Positions 15,908-24,583 are shown, numbered from the stretch's first letter. The stretch: DNA of 25,183 nucleotides from JAJTHJ01 sp046316025 (GCA_046316025.1 JBKCXU010000087.1:1-25183), one strand, 5' to 3'. A program made the numbers and translations. The notes: a model not told the origin generated them from the sequence alone.

Positions 15908-16570
15908 ATGCCCACCCGCCACAAATCCCTCTCCGACCTGGCCACCCTGCGCGACCGGCTCGGGCAGCGCGCCGCCGAACACGAACGCCAGGCCCGCGCC
16001 GACGTCGAGCGCCTGCGCCGCGCCGAACACTCAGCGGGCGAGTTCGCAGCGGCAATGACCGGCGTCACCCCGCTCGCCCCGCACGGCCGCCACCAGGCCC
16101 GACCCCAACAACCGGCGCCGCACGCCCGCCAGCGCCAGCACGACGACGCGCGGGTGCTCGACGCCTCGCTGTCCGACGAGATCGACCTCGACGCGCTGCT
16201 CGACACCGACGATTCGCTGTCGTGGCGCCGCCCCGGCATCGGCCCCGACGTACTGCGCCGCCTGCGGCGCGGGGCGTGGTCGATCCAGAGCCAGATCGAC
16301 CTGCACGGCTGCCGCGTGGACGAGGCGCGCAGCGCGCTCGCCGACTTCCTGCGAGATGCGGTGAAGCGCGGCCTGCGCTGCGTGCGCGTGGTGCACGGCA
16401 AGGGCCTCGGCTCCAAAGACCGCGTGCCCGTGCTCAAGACCAAGGTGCGCGGCTGGCTCGTGCAGCGCGAAGAAGTGATCGCCTTCTGCCAGGCGCGACC
16501 GGCGGAAGGTGGGGCGGGGGCGTTGATCGTGCTGTTGCGGCCGGGCGAGGCACGCGCAACTGGCGCGTAG
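15908..16570 (+). CDS. Smr-domain protein
   Basis: The 220-aa protein has a charged, low-complexity N-terminal half (residues 1-110, many R, A, H and Q) and a C-terminal Smr (small MutS-related) domain at about 127-213. The signature SQIDLHGCRVDEARSALADF is followed by CVRVVHGKGLGSKDRVPVLK, the family's LDLHG and HGKG motifs. Stand-alone Smr proteins are described as DNA-nicking or RNA-cleaving endonucleases; in E. coli SmrB acts on collided ribosomes. The exact substrate here is unknown. The ATG at 15908 directly follows the REP-like cluster. Its position after trxB matches common betaproteobacterial order. The next 95 bp lead into the toxin–antitoxin pair. Confidence 0.88.
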   Translation: MPTRHKSLSDLATLRDRLGQRAAEHERQARADVERLRRAEHSAGEFAAAMTGVTPLAPHGRHQARPQQPAPHARQRQHDDARVLDASLSDEIDLDALLDTDDSLSWRRPGIGPDVLRRLRRGAWSIQSQIDLHGCRVDEARSALADFLRDAVKRGLRCVRVVHGKGLGSKDRVPVLKTKVRGWLVQREEVIAFCQARPAEGGAGALIVLLRPGEARATGA

Positions 16571-16604
16571 CGGCGAGGCCATCGCCGCAAGCGTTTGCGA
16601 TCAC

Positions 16605-16621
16605 GTTAGCTCTAGGCTAAC
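16605..16621. promoter_or_regulatory. Operator-like palindrome upstream of the toxin–antitoxin pair
   Basis: GTTAGC-TCTAG-GCTAAC has perfect 6-bp arms around a 5-bp centre, just before the toxin frame opens. AT content is higher here than in the flanks. Type II antitoxins with an HTH usually repress their own promoter through such palindromes, so this is the likely binding site of the antitoxin at 16886-17257. Confidence 0.5.
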
Positions 16622-16665
16622 CTACATTCCTGTTCGTTCTGGAGTACACGCGACAGGCGTCGCGG

Positions 16666-16884
16666 ATGTTGGAGTCGATGCCGCGCAACGTGCGCGCCGT
16701 TGTGGAAGGCAAGATCGCAGCCGTCTGCGCGGACCCGCATGGCCGCCACAACAACGCCACGCGGTTGCAGGGGCGTCCCGAATTCCGGCTGCGGGTCGGC
16801 GACTGGCGCGTGATCTACCGCGTGATCGACGAGCGCGTAACCGTACTGATCGTCAAGATCGGCAGCAGAGGGCAGGTGTACTGA
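16666..16884 (+). CDS. RelE/ParE-family toxin
   Basis: Taken from the first ATG the protein has 72 residues. It shows the RelE/ParE fold pattern: an N-terminal helical part (SMPRNVRAVVEGKIAAV), then LQGRPEFRLRVGDWRVIYRV and a closing strand (TVLIVKIGSRGQVY). The central R-L-R-V-G-D-W-R-V-I-Y pattern is the family hallmark. Relatives are about 84-90 aa and begin with a beta strand such as LEYTRQASRML. That strand is encoded just upstream in the same frame (16630-16665), where the only candidate starts are CTG codons at 16630 and 16639. The gene may use a rare start or may be slightly damaged. The stop is 1 bp before the antitoxin ATG, so the two are coupled. Toxin-first order is as in HigBA. 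Members are ribosome-dependent mRNA nucleases (RelE) or gyrase poisons (ParE); which applies cannot be told. Confidence 0.8.
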   Translation: MLESMPRNVRAVVEGKIAAVCADPHGRHNNATRLQGRPEFRLRVGDWRVIYRVIDERVTVLIVKIGSRGQVY

Positions 16885-16885
16885 T

Positions 16886-17257
16886 ATGACACAGGTTCAG
16901 GTAATCGAAAAGGACGGGAAGCCCAGTTTCTACGTCGTACCGGCCGAGATTTGGGCGCGTGTGCGCGAGTTGATCGAAGACGCAGAGGATCTCGCCGATC
17001 TGGAGCGCTTCGACCGCGAGGACGATGGCATCCGCTACCCCGCCGCCGTCGCCTACGCGATGGCCGACGGCGTGCATCCCGTGCGCGCCTGGCGCGAGCA
17101 CCGCGGCCTCACCCAGCAACAACTGGCCGCCGCCGCCAAGGTGAGCAAACCGTTCCTGAGCCAGATCGAAGGCGGCAAGCGCGCCGGGTCCACCGCTACC
17201 TTGCGCAAACTGGCGCGCGCGCTCAAGGTGCCGGTGGGGGCGGTGATGCCGCTTTGA
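16886..17257 (+). CDS. Xre-family antitoxin with N-terminal toxin-binding segment
   Basis: The 123-aa protein pairs an N-terminal segment (MTQVQVIEKDGKPSFYVVPAEIW.., residues 1-45, like the Phd-style start of such antitoxins, with acidic helix ELIEDAEDLADLERFD) with a C-terminal HTH_XRE domain (about 66-120: VRAWREHRGLTQQQLAAAAK, VSKPFLSQIEGGKRAG, LRKLARALKV). It should neutralise the preceding RelE/ParE-like toxin and repress the operon, probably at the palindrome 16605-16621. The ATG lies 1 bp after the toxin stop. GC content falls downstream of the gene, consistent with a mobile module. Identity as antitoxin is inferred from the neighbour and domain type. Confidence 0.85.
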   Translation: MTQVQVIEKDGKPSFYVVPAEIWARVRELIEDAEDLADLERFDREDDGIRYPAAVAYAMADGVHPVRAWREHRGLTQQQLAAAAKVSKPFLSQIEGGKRAGSTATLRKLARALKVPVGAVMPL

Positions 17258-17334
17258 CGGTGGTCTCGCAAAGAACCCCTTGGCCCTTCGCCGCGCCCGT
17301 TTCCGCACTGAAACATTGCTCGTCCGCCATCGCT

Positions 17335-17985
17335 CTAGCCCCTTTCGCAGAACCGGACAGCGGCTGGACAACAAATGTCCAGAAAGTCGCGTCTGGTTCC
17401 TTCCGCAAACCAGATAAATCGGTACTCGGCTTCGTGTGCGAACTTCGCGTCCTTCAAGAACAGAGCGTCAACAGACTGCTCGCCGACGTAAGCGTTTTGT
17501 TCGTGAAACCAAGAATCGACATCGGCGAAGTCCTTTGGCGGTTGAATCGATCGCGCACCACTCTTTCTCACAACCGTATCCGTGCTGTAGCGACAAGGCC
17601 CCTCAACGCCGCCGACACACCCGGGAATCTGCCGCGCAACCGCGGCCGCAAAAGCGACCGTATCCAAGACCCGGATGTACGTACCCCGCTCGCTCGTTGT
17701 CGTCAGTCCTTGGTCGCTGATGGATGCACACAGCACATAGGCCTCCTGGGCGGCGACGCCCAGTACGCTCAAGGTACCGTCAGGCGCAGCAATCTCCATC
17801 GCAACAGTACCCTCCCTTCCGTCGCGCCTACTCTCGTCGGGGTGCCGACGGAAAGTAGTGAACGAAGAAAGACGCAATGAGCCATCACGAAAGAACGCAT
17901 CCGCGTACGCCGCGTCCAGCTTGCGCGCGACTACTGGCAGCCGCACTGTCCATCGCTGAGAAAAAGGGATGGTGAGATGCGGCAT
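17335..17985 (-). CDS. Hypothetical protein, weakly DUF2971-like
   Basis: I do not recognise this 216-aa protein with certainty. It has no membrane segment or signal peptide. An early block LRLSSFTTFRRHPDESRRDG, a middle strand AYVLCASISD and a late KDAKFAHEAEYRFIWF resemble the order of conserved blocks in DUF2971 proteins (a 'shows-in-which-state' block with an N-D/R-x-E turn, a C-x-S strand and a K…F-x-x-E-x-E-x-R block). That family has no firm biochemical role but often occurs in accessory regions. Its DNA is clearly less GC-rich than the neighbours: 50% at 17401-17460 and 53% at 17521-17580 by hand count, against well over 65% in most of the window. It converges on the antitoxin gene with a 77-bp gap. 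The ATG at 17985 has no clear Shine-Dalgarno. Probably acquired horizontally. Confidence 0.7.
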   Translation of the reverse strand: MPHLTIPFSQRWTVRLPVVARKLDAAYADAFFRDGSLRLSSFTTFRRHPDESRRDGREGTVAMEIAAPDGTLSVLGVAAQEAYVLCASISDQGLTTTSERGTYIRVLDTVAFAAAVARQIPGCVGGVEGPCRYSTDTVVRKSGARSIQPPKDFADVDSWFHEQNAYVGEQSVDALFLKDAKFAHEAEYRFIWFAEGTRRDFLDICCPAAVRFCERG

Positions 17986-18041
17986 CTATAGCGGTCGGGA
18001 GCCGATGCTCTTCTTGGAACCCAGTGCAACCCTTCAGCCAA

Positions 18042-18055
18042 GGCGAACCCTCGCC
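18042..18055 (-). terminator. Weak hairpin downstream of glnB
   Basis: On the minus strand GGCGA-GGGT-TCGCC followed by TTGG lies 12 nt after the glnB stop. The 5-bp stem without a T-run makes it at best a weak terminator. Confidence 0.3.
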
Positions 18056-18067
18056 CTAGCTGACGGC

Positions 18068-18406
18068 CTAAACCGCCTCCTCCCCGCTCTCCCCCGTCCG
18101 GATCCGCACCACCTGCTCGACCGCGGTGACGAAAATCTTGCCGTCGCCGATCTTGCCGGTGCGGGCGGCTTTGGTGATCGCTTCGACGACGCGCTCGACC
18201 AGCGCGTCGGCGACCACCGCTTCGACCTTGACCTTGGGCAGGAAGTCGACCACGTACTCGGCGCCGCGATAAAGCTCGGTGTGACCCTTCTGCCGGCCAA
18301 AGCCCTTGACCTCGGTGACGGTCAGGCCGTTGACGCCGACTTCGGACAAGGCCTCGCGCACTTCGTCGAGCTTGAAGGGTTTGATGATGGCGGTGATCTG
18401 CTTCAT
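18068..18406 (-). CDS. glnB: Nitrogen regulatory protein P-II
   Basis: GlnB is the trimeric PII signal protein that reads 2-oxoglutarate, ATP/ADP and, through uridylylation by GlnD, glutamine. It then controls glutamine synthetase adenylylation, NtrB and other partners. The 112-aa protein is close to E. coli GlnB throughout: MKQITAIIKPFKLDEVREAL, the T-loop VKGFGRQKGHTELYRGAEY with the uridylylated Y51, the B-loop TGKIGDGKIF and the C-loop RIRTGE. The ATG at 18406 is preceded by GGGAGA. It lies 41 bp downstream of nadE on the same strand, an arrangement known in other betaproteobacteria. No amtB is adjacent, which favours the GlnB over the GlnK name. Confidence 0.95.
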   Translation of the reverse strand: MKQITAIIKPFKLDEVREALSEVGVNGLTVTEVKGFGRQKGHTELYRGAEYVVDFLPKVKVEAVVADALVERVVEAITKAARTGKIGDGKIFVTAVEQVVRIRTGESGEEAV

Positions 18407-18447
18407 GGTGGGTCTCCCGTGTTTGCGCTTGATTGTAGGGTCGGCAC

Positions 18448-20082
<1,635 letters not shown>

Positions 20083-20117
20083 CGACCGTGCCGCCTGCGA
20101 GTGAAATTCATTATTGC

Positions 20118-22100
20118 ATGCGGCTCGCGCCGGGGCTGGATGCGATCGAGCGCACCGCGTGGAACGCGCTGCTCGCGACCGACGGCGGTGGCAATCCGTT
20201 CCTGCGCTACGAGTATCTGCGTGCGCTGGAAGACGCCGGTTGCGTGGGCAGCGACAGCGGCTGGACGCCGCAGCACCTGACGCTGTGGCGCGGCGACGCG
20301 CTGGTGGGCGCCGTGCCGCTGTACCTCAAGGAGCACAGCTACGGCGAGTACGTGTTCGACTGGAGCTGGGCAGAGGCCTACCAGCGCCACGGGCTGGACT
20401 ACTACCCCAAGTGGCTGGCCGCCGTGCCGTTCACGCCCGTGAGCGCCACGCGGCTGATCGCGGCGGACGACACGGCGCGCGCAATGCTGGCCGAGTTGCT
20501 GGTGCAACTGGCGCGGTCCAGTGGCTTGTCGTCGCTGCACCTGCTGCTGGCGCCGCTGGCGCAGATCGAGCTGCTCCAGGCACAGGGCTGCGTGCTGCGC
20601 CAGGGCGTGCAGTTTCACTGGCGTAACGCGGGGTTTGCGGACTTCGAGCAGTTTCTCGGCGCGCTTGCGCAGCCCAAGCGCAAGAAGATCCGCGCCGAGC
20701 GGCGCCGCGTGCACGAGGCTGGTGTCACGCTGACGCGCAAGTGCGGCGCCGAGATCGCCGAGCGCGATTGGGCGTTCTTCATCCGCTGCTACGAGCACAC
20801 CTATGCCGAGCACCATTCGACGCCGTACCTGAACCTCGACTTCTTCTTGCGGCTGGCGGCGGCGCTGCCCGAGCACTTGATGCTCGTGGTAGCGCAGCGC
20901 GACGGTGCGCCGATCGCCGCCAGCCTGGGCGTGGTCGACCGAGAGCGGCTCTACGGGCGCTACTGGGGCGCGGTCGAACATGTGCCCTGTCTGCACTTCG
21001 AGTGCTGCTACTACCAGATGATCGAGTTTGCGATCGAGCGCGGCTTGCAGGTCTTCGAGGGCGGGGCGCAGGGTGCGCACAAGCTGGCGCGCGGGCTCGA
21101 CCCGGTGCCGACGTACTCCGCGCACTGGCTGGCGCAGCCGCAGATGCACGCCGCAGTCGCCCGCTTTGCCGCGCGCGAGTCGGATGGTATGGCGCACACG
21201 CTGGATGAGTTGAATGAGCATCGGGCGTGGCGGGCGGCGCACACGGCGCCGGTGCCCGGCCACCATAACCCGGCTGCTTCGCCCCCACCCTCACCCCCCG
21301 ATGCGGCCGGGGTTTTTCTCCCCTCGTCCGCATCGGCGGGACAGAGGCGGGGGGGAGGGGGTCAGTGGTCTCGCGCCTGCTGCGTGTCTTCGATCGAAGC
21401 CCGAAGTTCCCCCCAATTCCCCTCGCGGACGCCCTGCTGCGATCCCGGGGCCGGCGTACTTCACCAACGGCCTGCCGGTACTGCCCGCGCGAGGGACTCA
21501 GAACGCCGGCTTCGGCGACGCCTGCTTGAACGCCGCCACCGCGTCCATGATCTCCTTGCGCGCGGAGTCCGGCCCTTCCCAGCCGACGATCTTGACCCAC
21601 TTGCCGGGCTCCAGATCCTTGTAGTGCCGGAAAAAGTGCGTGATCTGCGCCAGTCGCTCGGGCGCGATGTCCTCGGGCTTTTGCCAGTGCTTGTACCAAG
21701 GCAGGCACTTGTCGATCGGCACCGCGAGCAGCTTGGAGTCGCCGCCGCCTTCGTCTTCCATCTTCAGCACGCCGAGCGGCCGGCAGCGCACCACCACGCC
21801 GAATTGCAGCGGGAAGGGCGTGATCACCAGCACGTCCACCGGATCGCCGTCGTCGGCAATGGTGTGAGGGATATAGCCGTAATTGCAGGGGTAATGCATC
21901 GACGTGCCGACGAACCGGTCGACGAACAGCACTCCGGACTCCTTGTCGACTTCGTACTTGATCGGGTCGGAGTGAGCGGGGATTTCGATCACGACGTTGA
22001 AGTCGTCGGGCAGGTTGCGGCCGGGCGGCACGCGGTCGAGGCTCATTGCGGATTCCTTGGTTGCGGTTCGCGCCGATTCTATCGGCGCAGTGGCCGATAA
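20118..22100 (+). CDS. FemAB-like N-acyltransferase (COG3146) with lost stop and run-on tail
   Basis: From the ATG at 20118 (GTG at 20088 is an alternative) about 375 residues match the FemAB-like/DUF482 GNAT proteins. Blocks are WNALL…NPFLRYEYLRALEDAG, DWSWAEAYQRHGLDYYPKW, RKKIRAERRRV, RYWGAVEHVPCLHFECCYYQ and FEGGAQGAHKLARGLDPV. These cytoplasmic proteins are common in proteobacteria but their acceptor is unknown. The family ends at about DELNEHRAWR (near 21235). Here no in-frame stop follows. The frame continues through a REP-like repeat and then antisense across all of ppa, ending only at 22100, for 660 residues in total. A TAA at 21266 in another frame suggests a one-base indel near the natural end. 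The last ~280 residues show no protein character and I regard them as run-on. Treat 20118 to about 21240 as the functional part. Confidence 0.8.
   Translation: MRLAPGLDAIERTAWNALLATDGGGNPFLRYEYLRALEDAGCVGSDSGWTPQHLTLWRGDALVGAVPLYLKEHSYGEYVFDWSWAEAYQRHGLDYYPKWLAAVPFTPVSATRLIAADDTARAMLAELLVQLARSSGLSSLHLLLAPLAQIELLQAQGCVLRQGVQFHWRNAGFADFEQFLGALAQPKRKKIRAERRRVHEAGVTLTRKCGAEIAERDWAFFIRCYEHTYAEHHSTPYLNLDFFLRLAAALPEHLMLVVAQRDGAPIAASLGVVDRERLYGRYWGAVEHVPCLHFECCYYQMIEFAIERGLQVFEGGAQGAHKLARGLDPVPTYSAHWLAQPQMHAAVARFAARESDGMAHTLDELNEHRAWRAAHTAPVPGHHNPAASPPPSPPDAAGVFLPSSASAGQRRGGGGQWSRACCVSSIEARSSPQFPSRTPCCDPGAGVLHQRPAGTARARDSERRLRRRLLERRHRVHDLLARGVRPFPADDLDPLAGLQILVVPEKVRDLRQSLGRDVLGLLPVLVPRQALVDRHREQLGVAAAFVFHLQHAERPAAHHHAELQREGRDHQHVHRIAVVGNGVRDIAVIAGVMHRRADEPVDEQHSGLLVDFVLDRVGVSGDFDHDVEVVGQVAAGRHAVEAHCGFLGCGSRRFYRRSGR
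21285..21362. repeat. REP-like repeat between the acyltransferase and ppa
   Basis: CACCCTCACCCCCCGATGC and GGGGTTTTTCTCCCCTCG, then TCCGCATCGGCGGGACAGAG and GGGGGGGAGGGG form a diverged copy of the family at 5243-5340 and 15711-15775. It stands where the acyltransferase stop and a terminator should be. The remaining DNA to the ppa stop (21363-21497) shows nothing I can identify. Confidence 0.65.
21498..22046 (-). CDS. ppa: Inorganic pyrophosphatase
   Basis: This essential cytoplasmic enzyme hydrolyses pyrophosphate to phosphate. The 182-aa family I protein starts MSLDRVPPGRNLPDDFNVVI and has the substrate/metal-binding blocks EIPAHSDPIKYEVDKESG, FVDRFVGTSMHYPCNYGYIP and the signature DDGDPVDVL (metal-binding D66, D68, D71). 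The late block KCLPWYKHWQKPEDIAP is followed by HFFRHYKDLEPGKWVKIVGW. Length is normal. The whole gene lies antisense within the run-on part of the acyltransferase frame; homology leaves no doubt which strand codes here. Gene finders that forbid large opposite-strand overlaps could miss it. The aldehyde dehydrogenase gene starts 83 bp away, divergently. Confidence 0.95.
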   Translation of the reverse strand: MSLDRVPPGRNLPDDFNVVIEIPAHSDPIKYEVDKESGVLFVDRFVGTSMHYPCNYGYIPHTIADDGDPVDVLVITPFPLQFGVVVRCRPLGVLKMEDEGGGDSKLLAVPIDKCLPWYKHWQKPEDIAPERLAQITHFFRHYKDLEPGKWVKIVGWEGPDSARKEIMDAVAAFKQASPKPAF

Positions 22101-22129
22101 TCGCCGCCAAACGACTCAGAGAGAAGAAG

Positions 22130-23602
22130 ATGGACGGCGGATGGGCGGCCACCGAAGGCCGGCATCACTGGATCGGCAACCGCTGGGTGGCCGCGACGGG
22201 CGGACAGACGATCGCCGTGGTCGATCCGTCCGACGGGCAGCCGTTTGCGCAGATCGCGCGCGGCAACGCGGCCGACATCGATGCCGCGGTGCGCGTCGCG
22301 CGCGCCGCCTACGGTGAGTTCGGCGATGGCGACTGGGGGCGGCTGTCCGCCACCGACCGTGGCCGGCTGCTCGCCAAGCTCGCGCAGCGCGTGGCCGAAG
22401 TCGCGGAAGAACTCGGCCGGCTGGAATCGCGCTGCACCGGCAAGCCGCTGAAGCAGGGTCGCGCGGATGCCAACGCGCTGGCGCGTTACTTCGAGTACTA
22501 CGCCGGCGCCGCCGACAAGCTGCACGGCGAGACGCTGCCCTACCAGCCCGGCATGACGGTGCTGACCATCCGCGAGCCGCATGGGGTGACCGGACACATC
22601 GTGCCGTGGAACTACCCGATGCAGATCTTCGGCCGCAGCGTGGGTGCGGCACTCGCGGCAGGCAACACCTGCGTGGTCAAACCGGCCGAAGACGCCTGCC
22701 TGTCGCTGCTGCGGGTGGCGGAACTGGCCGCCGAGGTCGGTTTCCCGGACGGGGCGCTCAACATTGTCACCGGCTATGGACACGAGGCGGGCGCGGCGCT
22801 GACCGCGCACCCGGGCATCGATCACATTTCCTTCACCGGCTCGCCGTTCGTGGGCGCGCTGGTCGCGCAGTCCGCCGCCGCGCATCACTGCCCGGTGACG
22901 CTGGAACTCGGCGGCAAGTCACCGCAGATCGTGTTTGCCGATGCCAATCTCGACGATGCGGTGCCGGTGATCGTCAACGCGATCGTCCAGAACGCCGGCC
23001 AGACCTGCTCGGCGGGAAGCCGCTTGCTGGTGGAGCGCTCGATCTACGAAGACTTGGTCGCCCGCGTGGGCGAGGCGATGGCGCGGCTGCGCGTCGGCCC
23101 GGCGCTGGCCGACCTCGACCTCGGCCCCTTGATCCGGCAGAAGCAGTTGCAACGCGTATGGGACTACCTGTCGCAGGCACAGGCCGACGGCATACCGATG
23201 GCCGCGCAGGGCACTGTCGTCGAGGACGCGCCGCAGACAGGTTTTTATCAGGCGCCCACACTGCTGCGCGACGTGCCGCCGACGCACCGGATCGCGCAGG
23301 AGGAAATCTTCGGCCCCGTGCTGGCCGCCCTGCCCTTCGACGACGAGGGCGACGCGCTGCGCATCGCCAACGGCACGCCGTATGGCCTGGTGGCGGGCGT
23401 GTGGACGGCAGACGGCGGCCGCCAAATGCGCTTGGCACGCAAGCTAAAAAGCGGGCAGGTCTTCGTCAACAACTACGGCGCGGGCGGCGGAATCGAGCTG
23501 CCCTTCGGCGGCCGCGGGGCCAGCGGTTACGGGCGCGAGAAAGGCTTCGAGGCGCTGCTGGGGTTTACGACGCTGAAGACGATAGCTATCCGACACGGGT
23601 GA
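22130..23602 (+). CDS. NAD(P)-dependent aldehyde dehydrogenase
   Basis: The 490-aa protein oxidises an aldehyde to a carboxylate. Family features are IVPWNYPMQIFGRSVGAALA with N161, K184 in VVKPAED, the Rossmann motif FTGSPFVG, the general base E259 in VTLELGGKSPQIVF and nucleophile C293 in NAGQTCSAGSRL. The C-terminal block is QEEIFGPVLAALPFDDEGDA, then LPFGGRGASGYGREKG. It resembles the betaine/gamma-aminobutyraldehyde branch, but the substrate cannot be set from sequence. The ATG at 22130 has a purine-rich AGAGAGAAGA upstream; an earlier in-frame start at 22046 would overlap the ppa start and adds unrelated residues. The stop TGA is itself the first part of a palindromic element. The short-chain dehydrogenase downstream may share the pathway. 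Confidence 0.92.
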   Translation: MDGGWAATEGRHHWIGNRWVAATGGQTIAVVDPSDGQPFAQIARGNAADIDAAVRVARAAYGEFGDGDWGRLSATDRGRLLAKLAQRVAEVAEELGRLESRCTGKPLKQGRADANALARYFEYYAGAADKLHGETLPYQPGMTVLTIREPHGVTGHIVPWNYPMQIFGRSVGAALAAGNTCVVKPAEDACLSLLRVAELAAEVGFPDGALNIVTGYGHEAGAALTAHPGIDHISFTGSPFVGALVAQSAAAHHCPVTLELGGKSPQIVFADANLDDAVPVIVNAIVQNAGQTCSAGSRLLVERSIYEDLVARVGEAMARLRVGPALADLDLGPLIRQKQLQRVWDYLSQAQADGIPMAAQGTVVEDAPQTGFYQAPTLLRDVPPTHRIAQEEIFGPVLAALPFDDEGDALRIANGTPYGLVAGVWTADGGRQMRLARKLKSGQVFVNNYGAGGGIELPFGGRGASGYGREKGFEALLGFTTLKTIAIRHG

Positions 23603-23744
23603 AGATGACGCGGCCTGCGGCCGCTGTGATCGCGCTGCGCGCTCGGTGAGCTTCGCCCGGTGTGGAGGCCATCGCTTCGGGCGAAGCTCATGGCCCGCGC
23701 AGCCGGCGTTCACAGGCGGCACAGCCGCCGTCATCTTCACCGCC
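23597..23744. repeat. Palindromic element, copy 2 (148 bp)
   Basis: Left end GGTGAAGATGACGCGGCCTG (from 23598) and right end CGTCATCTTCACCGCC (23729-23744) repeat the ends of the element at 14571-14680, and the inner CTGTGA…TTCACAGGCGG parts also match. This copy has an extra inner hairpin, GAGCTTCGCCC…GGGCGAAGCTC, that copy 1 lacks. Its left end overlaps the aldehyde dehydrogenase stop codon. It fills most of the gap before the short-chain dehydrogenase. Confidence 0.8.
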
Positions 23745-23785
23745 TACGACGCCGCACGCACATCCAACACGGGAGGACGCCGCAA

Positions 23786-24550
23786 ATGAACCACCGTCTC
23801 GCCAACAAAGTCGCCATCGTCACCGGCGCCGCCTCCGGCTTCGGCCGGGGGATCGCAGAGCGCTTTGCGCAGGAAGGCTGCGCGGTGCTGGTCACCGATC
23901 TGGCGCGCGAAGCCGGCGAGCGGGTGGCGGCCGACATCCGCGCTGCCGGCGGGCGGGCGGCGTTTGCCTATGGCGACGTGAGCGTGAGCGCCGACGTGCA
24001 GGCACTGCTCGACGCCTCGCTGCGCGAGTTCGGGCAGCTGGACATCGTCGTCAACAACGCCGGCACCACGCACAAGAACCGGCCGCTGCTGGAGGTGAGC
24101 GAAGCCGAGTTCGACCGCGTCTACGCGGTCAACGTCAAGAGCATCTACCTCACCGCGCTGCACATGGTGCCGCATTTCCGCGCGCAGGGCGGCGGCTGCT
24201 TCGTCAACGTGGCGTCCACTGCCGGCGTGCGGCCGCGGCCGGGACTGACCTGGTACAACGGCAGCAAGGGCGCGGTGATCGTCACCAGCAAAAGCATGGC
24301 GGCCGAACTCGGCCCCGACCGCATTCGGGTGAACTGCGTCAACCCGGTGATCGGCGAAACGGGCCTGCTCGAGCAATTCATGGGCATGCCGGACACGCCG
24401 GAGAACCGAAAGAAGTTCCTCGGCGGCATTCCGCTCGGCCGCTTCAGCCGACCGGGCGATATCGCCAACGCCTGCCTCTTTCTCGCCTCGGACGAAGCGG
24501 AATTCATCACCGGCGCGTGCCTGGAAGTCGACGGCGGGCGCTGCGTCTGA
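23786..24550 (+). CDS. Short-chain dehydrogenase/reductase
   Basis: This 254-aa classical SDR has a nucleotide-binding TGAASGFG at 13-20, D38 after the second strand (VTDLA, which favours NAD over NADP), NNAG at 90-93 and N116. The catalytic residues are S144, Y157 and K161 (YNGSK), with the C-terminal block FLASDEAEFITGACLEVDGG. It reduces or oxidises a hydroxyl/keto group; the FabG/glucose-dehydrogenase-like branch is broad and the substrate is unknown. The ATG at 23786 has a strong GGGAGGA 8 nt upstream, and longer in-frame starts would lie within the palindromic element. It may act with the aldehyde dehydrogenase before it, although the repeat lies between them. Confidence 0.92.
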   Translation: MNHRLANKVAIVTGAASGFGRGIAERFAQEGCAVLVTDLAREAGERVAADIRAAGGRAAFAYGDVSVSADVQALLDASLREFGQLDIVVNNAGTTHKNRPLLEVSEAEFDRVYAVNVKSIYLTALHMVPHFRAQGGGCFVNVASTAGVRPRPGLTWYNGSKGAVIVTSKSMAAELGPDRIRVNCVNPVIGETGLLEQFMGMPDTPENRKKFLGGIPLGRFSRPGDIANACLFLASDEAEFITGACLEVDGGRCV

Positions 24551-24567
24551 GCAGTCCATCACGGCCG

Positions 24568-24583
24568 GTTGATCCGCATCAAC
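24568..24583. promoter_or_regulatory. Inverted repeat between the SDR and DUF485 genes
   Basis: GTTGAT-CCGC-ATCAAC has perfect 6-bp arms with a 4-bp centre, 18 bp after the SDR stop, in locally AT-richer DNA. It may be an operator for the permease genes. The arms resemble the TTGAT-N4-ATCAA pattern bound by FNR/Anr-type regulators, which makes oxygen control of the permease genes a reasonable guess. Its distance of over 150 bp from the gene start is large unless the promoter is also far upstream. Confidence 0.45.

Noticed and set aside
16571..18067. Integrative element with attachment-site direct repeats around the toxin–antitoxin patch
   Set aside because: I found no matching direct repeats at the borders, no tRNA and no integrase.
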